A model generated the notes under the pieces. It saw only the letters and a program-made list of their open reading frames with translations, was not told where the DNA came from and searched no databases. A stretch of 64,000 bases of DNA from Heliopora coerulea (Eukaryota; Cnidaria; Anthozoa; Scleralcyonacea; Helioporidae): positions 434,001-498,000 of the forward strand of contig JASJOG010000117.1 of assembly GCA_030142905.1 (NCBI GenBank), written 5' to 3'. Below, piece by piece: positions 22,017 through 33,831 of this stretch (within the stretch, counting starts at the first letter, position 1; each line of letters begins with the position of its first letter). The position numbers and the translations under genes are program-made.

Positions 22017-24200
22017 CAAAGTGTCAAGTGGCCATGCCAGTTATTGCAAACATTTCTCGGTAGTCAGAAATTGTTATGTTTGAAGCTGTGTCAGTAATCC
22101 AACTGCAGTATGTCGTTGATTTCCTTCTAATGAAATGGCCGGATGAAACGGTTTCCAGGACATTTAAAATGCCTTCATAACGCAATAGAAGAATCTTCAG
22201 AAAAAATTTACGCAAATCCAACGAACAGTAATCAGTATTTTTAGAGAAAGCATATTCCGATTTTCTTTCTGCTGCACAGTCTCGAACAACCCATGGATTC
22301 TTTGTGACTTACTAACCAGAACGTACAAGGCCTCGAGGTTGTTGAACAGACTGATTACTTGAACGGCTACTCCTGTTGAGTCGGACAAGACAAGATTGAG
22401 TGTATGGAGGTAACAGTGGACAAAAGCAACGTATTCTTCAAATTTCGTATTGATAATAGCTTGCAAGCCGTTGTAGCAGCCAGTCATATTGGATGCACCA
22501 TCGTACGTTTGTGTTACCAGTTTATCAAAGGATATGGCTTTCGTCATAACTGTCGTTAAAAGTTCATTGTACAGCTCCACTGCAATTGTACCTGAGGCTC
22601 TTCTACGGGATAGCAAATATTCTGAATATTTACAACTGAGATTTACGATTCTAGCTTGTGCAAATACTTAGCTGTTAATGACCACTGATGTCCGATGTGG
22701 TGTCCGCTACTAATGCTCATGCTCTGCAATCTCGGATTTCTTTCACGGTTTCTGAGTAGATTTCTTTACCGATGACGTTGATAATGTTATTTTGTGTATC
22801 GGTTCTTAGGAAAGTAAGTTTTGAACCTTGTCCATTAACACGTCTTTTCCTGCAGTGTTTTCCTCTTGACAATACTTGTTGCTCTCTAACCTTTTCCAAA
22901 TGGTTGTTGATTGTAATATCGTAAGTTGACAAGTAATCCAGTACCTCCAGAAAATTCGCTTCATTTACTTCAGGGCAGTTAAGTGGCTCTCGATGGCTTC
23001 TGAAAGTAAGTCCCTGCTTTCCAAGAAATACGACTGTGTCGACAATGCATTTCATGACATTTCGGTGTCAGACGACTTTTTTTCTTCCTGAGAAGAATCT
23101 CACCCGCTTTCTGTACCAACCGATTGATCTTCCTTGTCTGAAAAGGACTTCAGCAAACTTGGCGTCACCATGGCTTTCGGATGTTTCATACTTTGTAACT
23201 GCATTGTACAGCTTCTTCGATTTAGAAAACCCAGAAATAGTAAAAGCTGACTTTTCCTTGATTGTGTTGCAAATGTTCACGTCTGGAACATGAATCAGTA
23301 AACAGGTGACAAAGGATGCAATAAAGCCGGCAATTCTTACTCAGCGAGTATGAAATCCATTTCCGCCTGGTTCGATCTTTGTGGAAGAACACTTCCTGCG
23401 AACAATGCCTGTAATATTCTCCAATCTGTATTTTTCTCACGGATAAAACGGATTCGGGTGGTTGATAAGGCTTCGTTTTCAGCAGCTTTTCTTTATCTTC
23501 CATGCTGAGCCACGTGTCAATACGTGAAGCAGGATCAAAAGTTACATTCTCTTCATCAATTATCAGTGCTGGGTTTTTCAGAAACGTGTGCTTCATGATT
23601 ATGATCTCCTTTAGAGTTGGATTTGGTACTGAAACAGATACTGTACTTAAGTGATCGGTTTCAAAATTTGTAAAACTGTCGTTGCAATTTCTTTCGTCAT
23701 GTTCATCCAAGAGTCTCATGTGTCCATGGGCCGACGCATCAGAAACGATCTCGGAAGAAGATACTACGCTGGCTACAGGTATAAAAGATTCTTGGACTGC
23801 CAACTCGTTCTCTTTATCGGCTTCGTATGAGTTGTGAGTCTTTGGATTTCCCCATTATCTTGAGGCTTTAATTGTCCTGTCTCGTCGTCTTTACTGGCTT
23901 CATTTGGGATGTCAGTCTTTTGAGCAAATGGATGTCCCCCAGTGTCTTGTGAATTTTCGTCTTCACTTTATGCTCTTTTACTAAAGTTACGCCTGTCTCT
24001 GGATTTCACAAAGCATCTGGTCACCCATGGTCTTTGAGAGGAGCATCGTCGTTTTTACGAGACAATTCAATCGTTGTTGCGAAATAGTTTGCTATGAGCG
24101 AGTCAAGTCTTTCATTTTCCTCTTTCCTGGCCTTTCTTGCCTTCCTGTTCTCCGCGACTGATTTTTTTTTCTTTTACGTTGTTGGTTTCTGAACATCATA
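22017..24200 (-). pseudogene. ZMYM1-like hAT transposase, broken
   Basis: Minus-strand pieces in order: a Lys/Arg-rich start (about 24200-24060), a TTF-type zinc-finger region with HKDRTRRKWISYSLSKN and CILCHLF (23803-23222), a DUF4371-like middle (23055-22717), and a core with TYDGASNMTGCYNGLQ and FVHCYLHTLNLVLSDS (22616-22197), where the Asp and the CYLHTLNL landmark are kept. Frameshifts and in-frame stops separate the pieces, so this is not a working gene. Terminal repeats are not assigned. Confidence 0.8.
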
Positions 24201-24365
24201 ATTTACAAGCTAGACGTAAAGAGTTTTTAAGCAATAGTTTATTAGATTATAGGGTTTAATTATTAGATTTTATGCTTTTTAGCACTTACTTTTTTTTATA
24301 ACACATATTCTTAGGAGGTTGAAAGGTAAACGTTTCCTGCCCACAGTTGGGTGACAAATTTAAGT

Positions 24366-24412
24366 GTTTTTCCGTCTAACGTCAGACAGTTTTACTTGTC
24401 AAGGAGAGCCTG
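24366..24412. repeat. MITE family A, fragment
   Basis: Only the core remains: TCTAACGTCAGACAGTTTTA, then CTTGTCAAGGAGAG. The ends characteristic of the family are lost. Confidence 0.5.
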
Positions 24413-24731
24413 CTACGCGTGCAAGGGGCTCTGCGACACCTAGTTTCGCTTCTGACTAAGAACATTGTTACATGAACGTCTTAAACGTGGTTTTCAGCGC
24501 GACGTCTTTTACTGTGGCTACCCAACAGACTTTTTAACCAGGTAGCGATACATGAAACAAGAGTTTATTCATTGGAAACATCTCCATATCTAGAAGTACC
24601 TATGTATTCTCTTTGATGTGAAAACATGTCCGTTGAAACGCTCTTGTTTATTGATCAATTCCATTTGAATGGAGTAGGCAACAAATCGATTTACAAGCGC
24701 AGAGGGTGAGTTTTCTTATATTAAAATTCTC

Positions 24732-25103
24732 TTAATAGTTATTTTGAGAATCTCTGATACCAATACCACGGAATAAAATCCGTTGTATGTGTGCAGTCAT
24801 ATGGTGAGCTTGGGGTTTATGTGGATATTTTGGTACTATTTGAGACATGTATGTAATTTTAGTCTCAAGTTGTAGTGTTGCAAATAAACAACAAAGGAGC
24901 TCGGGAAACAATGAAACGGTAAATTTCTCATTATTTATGTACCTGTTTAATACATCAGTAGCATCCTTATCTTTCAAATAATCAAGATCTTTGATGGCCG
25001 TATGTGTAACAAGCTCTATGGTTCTGAGTGACAAGACTTTGTCGAAGATTGTAGTATGGCTTTTATTGACATGAATGCTATGTTCTGGACTAGTGAACTT
25101 CAC
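24732..25103 (-). other. Unrecognised 123-codon ORF
   Basis: Met-to-stop frame with balanced composition (for example TELVTHTAIKDL-like charged stretches and SLFPELLCCLFATLQLE). I recognise no family. It lies between the hAT remnant and the LINE, so a transposon origin is likely. Confidence 0.25.
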
Positions 25104-26589
25104 AAGGAAGCCACTGTCTTTGGGACTATTCTACTACTTTATTTTTATTTTATTATTTAACTTCATGGACAACTATTTTACAAGTCGTTGTCTTCCTTTT
25201 AATTATTTAATTGGGAATGTTTCAGCGAATTTTTGGTCATTGCATCATCACCATGGAAGATTTGCGTAAGAAGCAAACTGCTTGGCTCATATCCGGCTGC
25301 TTGTTTTCCAAATACGGTCTTACAAACATGATTTTACATCGTACTTCACGTAAAACCTACTAAGAATGAGGGGATCAGCCTACGCTAGCCGGAAAGAATA
25401 ATTTGCGGTATACACTAAGGTACTGACTCGATAATTTACATAGAATGCGGGATGGGTTAGTATCAGAGCAAGTCAGCACTGCACGACAAGGTGACACCGG
25501 GTCTTGTTGGTAGAACAACCATTTGTTAACCAGAATTATGCTTTCTTTTATTGTTTTGTATAAATTAACTTTTTTATGTTATGGCGATACGATTACCCAA
25601 CATTCCGCTTTTGATTATTTTTGCGCCCCATCATTTGCGCCCCATCATTTCGACACTCCCTTTGAAAAAAACCTGTCAGCCGATATTATACTTTCTTTTA
25701 TCATTCTTTATAATGTCGTTTTGGTTTCCTTGTATTCCCCTCTTGATGATTTTAGTGAACCGTCATGAATTCGGCGTACCGTCATCATTTTGTCACTCTC
25801 TTGAAAATTAGCTGGGGACCATGCCCCCCCCGGCCACCACGCCACTGATTCTGGAATAAAATTGAAACTCTGAACATTGCGTTGTTTAAGGCTTTCGCTG
25901 AACATTCTTACAAATTTAATAGTAGTCGCTACAATTTTCCATGCCCCTAAATTGTGTAAAAGGAACATACTCTCGTCGGTTGACTCAACCTGAATTGGTA
26001 GAGCAATCTTTCTGTTACCCCCTTGCATTATCGAACCCTCTTTTAAAAAGTCTGAGGATACGCCTGGGTATCTCCAATGTCTAGCTCAATTATCCAAGAC
26101 CTCCGCAAGAATTCTCAGTAGAAGTCCACAACCGGAAGCGGAAGATTTTGTCCAGTTCTGGTGCATAAGTGGATGAGTGGGTCGTTCAACTTTGTTAGGG
26201 TAAATACTGCATTCCTTTGAGGAGAAAGTAATTTTGGAGATTTGAGGTTTCATGAGATTGGTAAAATATTTAAATCGAGACTTTCGATTTAAAGCTGATA
26301 TAGGATTTGACTATTACGGTTAAGGTTAGAGCTAGAATAAGGAAAAGGGTTTGAGTTAATATTTGGATTAGGGTTTAGATCAGGATATACATTAATATCG
26401 AGCAAGCGTGTTAATTAATATGTACCGAATGAGGAACAGACCTTAAGCAAACTAGCTACGACGACGATCATAGGTGTAGAATATAGGAGGGCTAAAGGGC
26501 TTCAGCCCCCCTTAGAAATAGCTAATTTCTAGTAGCAGTTCGTTAAAAATCTTGGCTCCTTGATAATAAAAACTCTTTTTTCCAAATTC

Positions 26590-28094
26590 TATTCAAACTT
26601 TAGGCAATTTCACTGAAAAACCATTGTTTCTTGTGTTCTTAGAATGAACTAATCTCTCAAAGTAATTCTTGAAAGGACTGCAGACATTATTATTAAGACA
26701 GTCAAGGACGAACTGACGTTTTATTAAGTTTTCTATCGATGGAAGTTGCAGATTACTATTATTGATGATTTTTGAGCTTCGTAGTTCAATGTTCTTTATC
26801 AATCCCTTACGAGAGTCTGACCAGCCAAGCCCAAATGTTCTCCAATATGTAAAACTAGGCAAGATCATAGTTTTGTAAATTTTTTCCGCACTCTTGGTCA
26901 AGCGAGGGACAGATTGATTTTAGAAGATTAACTCTGCCAGCTGCTTTCTTGTGGATCCTATCAAAGTGTAATGATAAGTTTAAATTTGGATCCAGATCGA
27001 TGCCCAAATACTTATAGGAAAAGGTGGTATTGATGTAGGTACCATTGACAACAATATGAAGTTCTTTGCCTTGAAGAGGATTGACCCTTTTTGAGGTGCC
27101 AAAAAGCACTGACTCAGTCTTACCCTTCTTAAGATTAATGATCAGTTAATTGTCTTTGAACCAATGACATAGGTTGTTAATATCTTCGTTGAGATTTCTT
27201 TGAATCGTATCGATGTCTTTGGATGAGGTATAAATCACAGAATCGTCAGCATAAGGGAGTATCTTTGTATATCGAAGCAACGTATGCACATCATTAAAAT
27301 GAATTAAAAATAAAACGGGGCCCAAAATACTCTCTTGTGGTACACCCATGAAAACCGGATTTGCTTCTGATAACACCTGCTTTATATTGGACAATTTTTA
27401 ATCTGCCAAACAAATAATCGGTGAACCATTCAAGTTCTGCTCCACGAACTCCGTAGAAGGGAAGTTTCCTCAGAAGTCCAGAATGACTGATGGTGTCAAA
27501 GGCTTTAGATAGATCTGCGAATACAGCGCCAGTTAAATGACCATTTTCAGCTTGTTCTCTAACAAAGTCAGTGAAATATGTAACAGCTAACTCTGTATAG
27601 CGGTTGCGTCGGAAGTTATACGGGTAATGAGAGAGCAATCCATTTTTTTCAAGATGGAGCATCAGTTGTTTATATACCAGAAGATGTATATGGTCCTACT
27701 CCTCCACTCTTACCTGATTTCCTAGGTCTGTTAGTAAATGTATAGCCAACTACTTGAGCTTGAGGTTCATCGATTTGTGAGAGATGAGTCTCAGGAAGAG
27801 ACAGAATTCCTATGTGCTTCGAGTCATCCATCATTCCACATAAACTGTCCTTGTTAACCAGAAGACCTCTGATATTTGATGAATAATTTTTAGCCCTTTC
27901 TCAGATAAGAGTTCGTTGAGTTCTGAGAGGTTTTCGGATGAACCCATAGCTGCGTTTCGTCTTTGAGAATGCGAGCAACCTGTAGGGCCCGGTTGAACTT
28001 TAACATCTTTCCCCAGACGAATGAGAAGCAAAGAAAGAGATGCACTTGTAAAAAGGTGGCATCCAAGAACCAAACGAGTTGAAGTTGACACCAT
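26590..28094 (-). pseudogene. CR1/L2-like LINE ORF2, internally deleted
   Basis: The minus strand begins with LLLIRLGKDVKVQPGP, the usual entry to the endonuclease of CR1/L2-type LINEs, and runs into a short endonuclease start (up to about 27665). It then jumps to reverse transcriptase: FADLSKAFDTISHSGLLRKL (27662-27294) and ILPYADDSVIY, the catalytic box (27394-27146), followed by thumb and C-terminal pieces (27109-26593). Most of the endonuclease is deleted and frameshifts split the rest. Confidence 0.82.
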
Positions 28095-28099
28095 GCAGG

Positions 28100-29540
28100 T
28101 CGTTCTTCAAGCCAGATATGCTGGACTTTGATATTCGGTGATTAGGACTTTGAATTTTCACTGTTGTTAAAGCTTGAGTAGTGAAAAGTAACTCGCTATC
28201 TGGTAGTGGCTACCAGATACTTCGAAGTCAGATAAAGCCTTAGGAGATAAAATTCCAGAGAAACATATGTAGAAATAAAGTAAAATAATCCAATTTCGAA
28301 GAGCTCTGAAAGCGTTAAGGGGGCCTAACCCCCTCGGGGATTTTACATTAATTGATACATGATTCACGAATGTTAGGGTTACCGACGTGCTGGTTGGGAT
28401 AATATAACCGTCAAAGCCTTATTATTTCTTCAAGCCAATAGTGCCCATGATCCACCTGAAAAAATGAGCTACATCCCAGACCGAAACTTGAAATCTTAGC
28501 GACAAATCATTCACCAATCATGGAGTCAGGAATTTCTGCTTTCGTTTCAACCCCTCGAAAAAAGAAAATTTACAAAAATCTCTACGCCTATGACGACGAT
28601 GGTGACAAAGAAGCAGTCTAGATTTTATGAATTGAAAAGGCTAACTCATAGCTCGTTTTTCGACTTTTAAAAATCTTATGTGTTTAAACACATTCTTTTG
28701 AATTGAATTCATTGACGTTAAACGAAACTTCTCAAACTCACGAATTATTCATGAGTATATCTTCCAATCGGACGCGCTCAGTAGCACCACGTAAGCGAAC
28801 TTGAAATGCCATGGAAGTACTGGACAGTGGGCTTGATCTGTTTTTCTGGCCCTTGGACTGGAAATGGTAGTTCTAGTCCTTGGACTTAAAATATAATTTC
28901 ACACAATGGGTTTATTCATCCATACACCATTACTAATTCACTAATTCATTGTGCCAATACACTAATTGATTCTGAGAAGTCATTCAATGGCCTCCAATTC
29001 GGACTAGACGGGTTTTCAAGTACTCGAAATTCGTTGCAATCCTCGGCTTTGCCTCAGACTAGAACGAATTCCGCGTACTTGAAAACCTGGTCCAGTCCTC
29101 ATTGTCGGCCTTTAAATATTACTTAAAGCTTTTGCAGCGGATTTTTAATCCTTAAAATCGCTTTAATTAATGTACTCAGATGAAGGACGACGTTGGGACT
29201 ACCCTTAGGACTTAAGATTTTTCATTCTCTTTTTGTGGATGGAAAATTCTATTGCATGCAGGACATCGTCGTTGACCTCACTGAATTTGTCGTGTTTTTT
29301 TAAGGTCTTTTGCATGAGGTTTCGCTTATGTTTGGTTGTCTGTTTGTGTTAGTTCTATGAACTGTTGAAGATCTTATGATTAAAAGTTCAAATTTCAAGG
29401 AAAGGAATCCAATATAATTTTTAAAATAAATTTTTGAGATGCTGCATTGAGTCGTTGTAAGTAATCTGGCATTTGCTAGAGTAAAATAACAAAAAACTTA
29501 CTCTGCCGGAAAAGAGCTCAACACAACCTATTCATGAACA
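28100..29540. other. Intergenic sequence with a foldback
   Basis: No gene recognised. Around 29005-29095 the pieces GACGGGTTTTCAAGTACTCG and CGCGTACTTGAAAACCTGGT face each other as an imperfect hairpin flanked by further inverted matches. The rest is A+T-rich. Confidence 0.4.
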
Positions 29541-29695
29541 GAATGTTTGATGAATTGACCTACACTGCTGAAATTAACTAGAAAAGTTGACTGGAGCGGC
29601 ATTCCAAGATGCGAGTTCGAATCCTGCTCTAGTCAACTTTTTTAGTTGACTTTAGCAGTGTAGGTCAATTCAAATATTCTGTTCATGTTACCCTG
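29541..29695. repeat. Head-to-head tRNA-like repeat (foldback)
   Basis: GAATTGACCTACACTGCTGA at the left and TTTAGCAGTGTAGGTCAATT at the right are inverted copies. The centre has a tRNA B-box-like GCGAGTTCGAATCCTGCTC flanked by AAAAGTTGACT / AGTCAACTTTT. It is related to the SINE-like copies downstream. Confidence 0.6.
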
Positions 29696-29699
29696 AGGA

Positions 29700-29965
29700 T
29701 GATTCTGAGACAGAATCGAAACACTGCACATTCTCACTGATATATCGAGCGTTAAGTTGTCGCGAGAATCTCTCGTGCACTTAAATTGGATAAAACGACC
29801 ATACTGTTCCCAGTTGACTCGATAGTTCTATTGGTAGAGTAACGGTCCGATAACCGGAAGATGCGAGCTCGAATTATGCTCTTATCAACTTTTCGGTCTG
29901 ACTTTAGCACTGTAGGTCAATTTATGAAGTATTGTGCTCACGGCACCTCGAGGATGATTATAAAA
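29700..29965 (+). repeat. tRNA-derived SINE-like repeat, copy 1
   Basis: It contains GATAGTTCTATTGGTAGAGT (A-box-like) followed by GATGCGAGCTCGAATTATGC (B-box-like). Upstream it carries the shared block CGAAACACTGCACATTCTCA and downstream CACTGTAGGTCAATTTATGA, both also present in the copy at 50930. Confidence 0.65.
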
Positions 29966-30834
29966 ACAACCTATTCATCTCCCCTAGTTTTGTTCAAGCA
30001 AGGTCTTGAGCAGGCACGGCGGAAGCATATCAGCATCGGGGACACTGCGTATCAACCCTATAAATTGCCTGGTTACATAGCAGCAGTCGTTCAAATTTCC
30101 TACAGTTTTTAATCCCACCAGATCTAAATTGGCCAAACAAATTGTAACTACGAATCCACAATATAGTTTGGTAAGATGTATTTCAACAAGATAAAATGCA
30201 GTTTCACCGTGCAGTTACCTGAACTACTCATTTTCCCCCCGTTACACCTGGTTTCTTAAATTGGCAAATTTTGAGTTTAGTTGATAAGTTGAAGCTTCAT
30301 GTTAGTAAAGGTTTTTGTTGTATGCTTTGTAAACTGTGTCACTTGACATGTAAATAGTCAGAAAAACTCGCTTAGACCTTTAGAGTTGTTCAGAGTACTT
30401 ACATCTGACACAGCTTGCACACCACGGAACCGAACATCTTTATTAAATTTTTAACAGCATCACTATTGCCGAGGCGAAAGCACCCTTTGCCCCCCCCTCC
30501 CTATTCCGTCGTTCCTGTTCATTATAATACTGAAACCTCAAAGAAAATCTCAATATGCGGTCATTAAGGGGGTCCCAGGTCCCTAAGGCACCCCTTATAT
30601 CCGTCTGTGCTTGTGAGTTTCCTGTGTATGGCTATGTCAGCTTTATAAATTTAGCAGGTAGTTAATGAGGTGATATGCCTAGTAATGATCATACACCTGC
30701 CCAATTATCTCATGAAAAGTGAATTGTTCATTAACTTCACTGACGTGGTACTCAGGTGTTTAGCATTTTGAAATTTACTGTGATAATTTACATCCAATTT
30801 AGATAAAATTTCCATTAAAAGACCAATAACTCCT

Positions 30835-31000
30835 TTACTCCAGTAACGTCAATAATGTCCGGCAACGCGAGTTACATCAAGGATGCCAGTAACCTTAATT
30901 AATACTAGTCATATCAATAACGCCTAAAACGCCAATTATGTGAATAACCATAATACCGGTAACTTCGATAACACTTATTATGTCAATAACGTAGCGTGAC
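30835..31000. repeat. Degenerate AATAACG-type minisatellite
   Basis: Repeated variants of GTCAATAACG, CGCCTAAAACGCC and AATAACC at short spacing. The units are too diverged to fix a period by eye. Confidence 0.4.
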
Positions 31001-31008
31001 GTCCTATC

Positions 31009-31420
31009 GGGACATTCAGGGGCTGATTATATCAGAAAATTTCTTTCCATGCTGAAATTCAGCCCGGCAGACCGGGTGGAGAAAGGCCCCGATTACCTGC
31101 GATATTTCAGTCCGGGCTGAAACTGAAATTGGAAGGGGACCCAGGCAGGAATTTCTCGTTAGCTTTTTGTTTCGTTTTCGCAATTTGTACCTTCCCACTT
31201 CTGTCAATCATCTTTTCAGCACTGGCTGGAATTTTCTAGTGCAATCATATAGGATTTTTCGGCCCGGTTAACCGGGCTGAATTATTCCGCCCGCGGACTG
31301 AAATCTAGCCAGGGCTGAAACTTTCTTCATGTAATCGCATGCTCTGTTTTTCAAGTACTTTGTCAGAACGCCGGATTGAAATCTCGACCCGGGCTGAAAA
31401 GTTCCATGCAATCGTCCCCT
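31009..31420. mobile_element. Repeat family E (CCGGGCTGAAA), copy 1
   Basis: Repeated CCGGGCTGAA motifs in both orientations, with palindromic centres such as CCCGGTTAACCGGG. The left edge has GGCTGATTATATCAG and the right TCATGTAATCGCATGC. It overlaps no exon and ends about 230 bases before the UBE3B start codon, so it could influence the 5' region. Confidence 0.5.
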
Positions 31421-31652
31421 TTGAAAATTGAACCCAAAATGTTGTGAGTGTCACGCCCCATATTACGCTTCCGTAGGGTTACATAAAGTATCCCCTTTTC
31501 AATGTCATGGCTTGGTCGTTTACTCTGTGGCTTGGTATCTACTGAAATAAGGTAATGTGATTGACAATGGAGAATGTCTTTGTAAACTCTAAAGTGTGGA
31601 AACAGTTTATTTTTTAGCAGGTAACTCAGAGTGGTTATTGCATTAGACACTC

Positions 31653-31766
31653 ATGTTCAGAAAAGTGGACAAAGGTGAGAAGGATGCCTTTATAAGTCAG
31701 AGTAAAGCCGCAAGAGAGCAACGTGGATTGGAAAAACTGCGAGAGAAAGCAGCGATCACAATTCAG
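31653..31766 (+). CDS. UBE3B: UBE3B exon 1 (start codon, IQ helix)
   Basis: The ATG is followed by [20 protein letters not shown], matching the human start [20 protein letters not shown] in length and pattern. Donor gtattg after TIQ. The IQ motif is split by this intron, as IQ plus [12 protein letters not shown]. Confidence 0.92.
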
Positions 31767-33789
31767 GTATTGCATGTTCAGTTAAACGTTATGCATCCTT
31801 TCTGACTCCAAGCATAACATGCAAGCCAATCCAAACATTTCCAATTGATGAGAACATTTCCGATTGATGGAAACATTTCCAGCACAACCCAGTTTGACCA
31901 TAAAATTCCCCTGTCACAAAACTACATGTATTTTTCAGATTTACAGAATGGTGACATGAAAAACGAAAACATCACATTTTACAATACTCGTGTGCATATG
32001 TGTTTATATAGTTTGTCCATTTAATCCATACACCTGTAATTCATGTTTGTCAGGGTTCAAATTAACAAAGGTGTGACAATAAGTTATGCACTAAGGCAAA
32101 ATTTTGTTGTTATTTGCTGTGATTGGTGGGATTTACTTATGAGTACCTGTATGAAATTCCTGTGCAGTTACAAGTCCATCATCACCAAAACAAGACTGTA
32201 GTAGTTCTGTGAAATAATGATATAAAATAAAGTAAAGGATTGAATGGAATAGGATGGGATGGAATGAGATGAGCTCAACTATTGAAACTTGTGATAATGG
32301 ACAAATGCATGAGTAAGGACTGGTATATGGAGCCAGTTTGTGAAATGAGTAAATAAAAATGAGCAAATGTATAAATAAGAACATGACTATATGAATGCAA
32401 GAGTAAAAATAAAATAATGATTTCATTATAGTAACTTAAAAAATAGATTAACAAATTAAATAGACAAGGATTGACAGATGTAAGACTTAACATTTATGTT
32501 GTTTTAATTATACAGCATAACTTACTATTTTAGTCAAATGTTCGATCTCATCTGGCTTTGGTCCACTTAAGAGGCAAGATACGGTAAGTGTGGATCCTCT
32601 TTGATTTTAAATTTAACATTTTTTGTAGTTTATGTGGCTAGCTTTGAGTGTCTAGTTTTACATGCTGCAATTTGTATGGTCTTAATTTCATGGCATTTCA
32701 ATCTTAATCATGATAAAAATAAGTTGCTACATAAGTTGGTACAGGTAACTGCTGTGACTGATCATAAGGAATTCTAAAGTTTTTAGCAAAGGCCTTTAAT
32801 CAGAAAAAGAAACATGTATTCAAATTTTAGAACACGTTTCTTTCTTTAATGATGTGCCTTTGCTCGAAATGTAAGAATTCTTTACAATCAGTCATAGCAT
32901 TTACATTATTTATGATAATTATAAGTTCAATAAAAAGTGTATCCAATTATATATAGAAAAAGTATCATAAACATATAAGTTAATTTTCAAATTGTGGAAC
33001 TGTCATGTCTTTTTTTGGGAACAAGAGCACTGGAACTTGTTACAGGTGTATTTTGATGACTATCACAATTAAAATATATTGCTCCACAGTATCTTTTATT
33101 TTCATTTTGTAAATTACTCAAAGTTAATATTGGAGTAGATATTTTACTAAAGGATGAAGTTTTATCAATTGGGGGAGGTAGTCTAGACAAATTTCTTGCT
33201 CAGAAGTTTATGGATTTTAAGAAACTTCTCCTATATAAAAATTCTGAAAATTGGATCATGTTTTTACAATTGTAGTACTGTGTTTGCTTCCTTTAACATG
33301 CCTTAAAAAATTTTGGTTGATAGACATCCAAGTATTTAATATTTGCATTGACCTGGATGGTGCTGTTGTGTTGGAATAACCGCTTGACAAGATAATTTAC
33401 TTTTTAATGCATGTATTTCCCACCTTACTTAACTCCTTATACCCTATTAAAGAGTACCATTGAGAATGACATTAATAGTGTTATATATTGATTACTTATT
33501 GACTAAGTGTGAGGTCTATGTGCAAAGGTATTTGCCTGAGATTTTACAGACTGGATAGTTGGCAAGCTTAGTCATAAAATAATGTGTGTTATTGTCTCTT
33601 TCATTTTTGTAGTTAGTCAATTTACTGTACATCACCACAACTATTATTTTGTTCTCTCAATTAGCAATGAGACTGATGAGTTCTTTGACATTTCCAAGAC
33701 AAAAAAACCAACAGGTATGTTAACAGATGGATAACTGTTGGCAGCAAAAATTCACTGTCTGCCATTTTTGATGCATATATATGTATGTA

Positions 33790-33831
<42 letters not shown>

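Noticed and set aside
29820..29900. A genuine tRNA gene in the SINE-like repeat
   Set aside because: A- and B-box-like motifs are present, but no acceptor stem closes, and the same sequence recurs at 50930 as a longer repeat.
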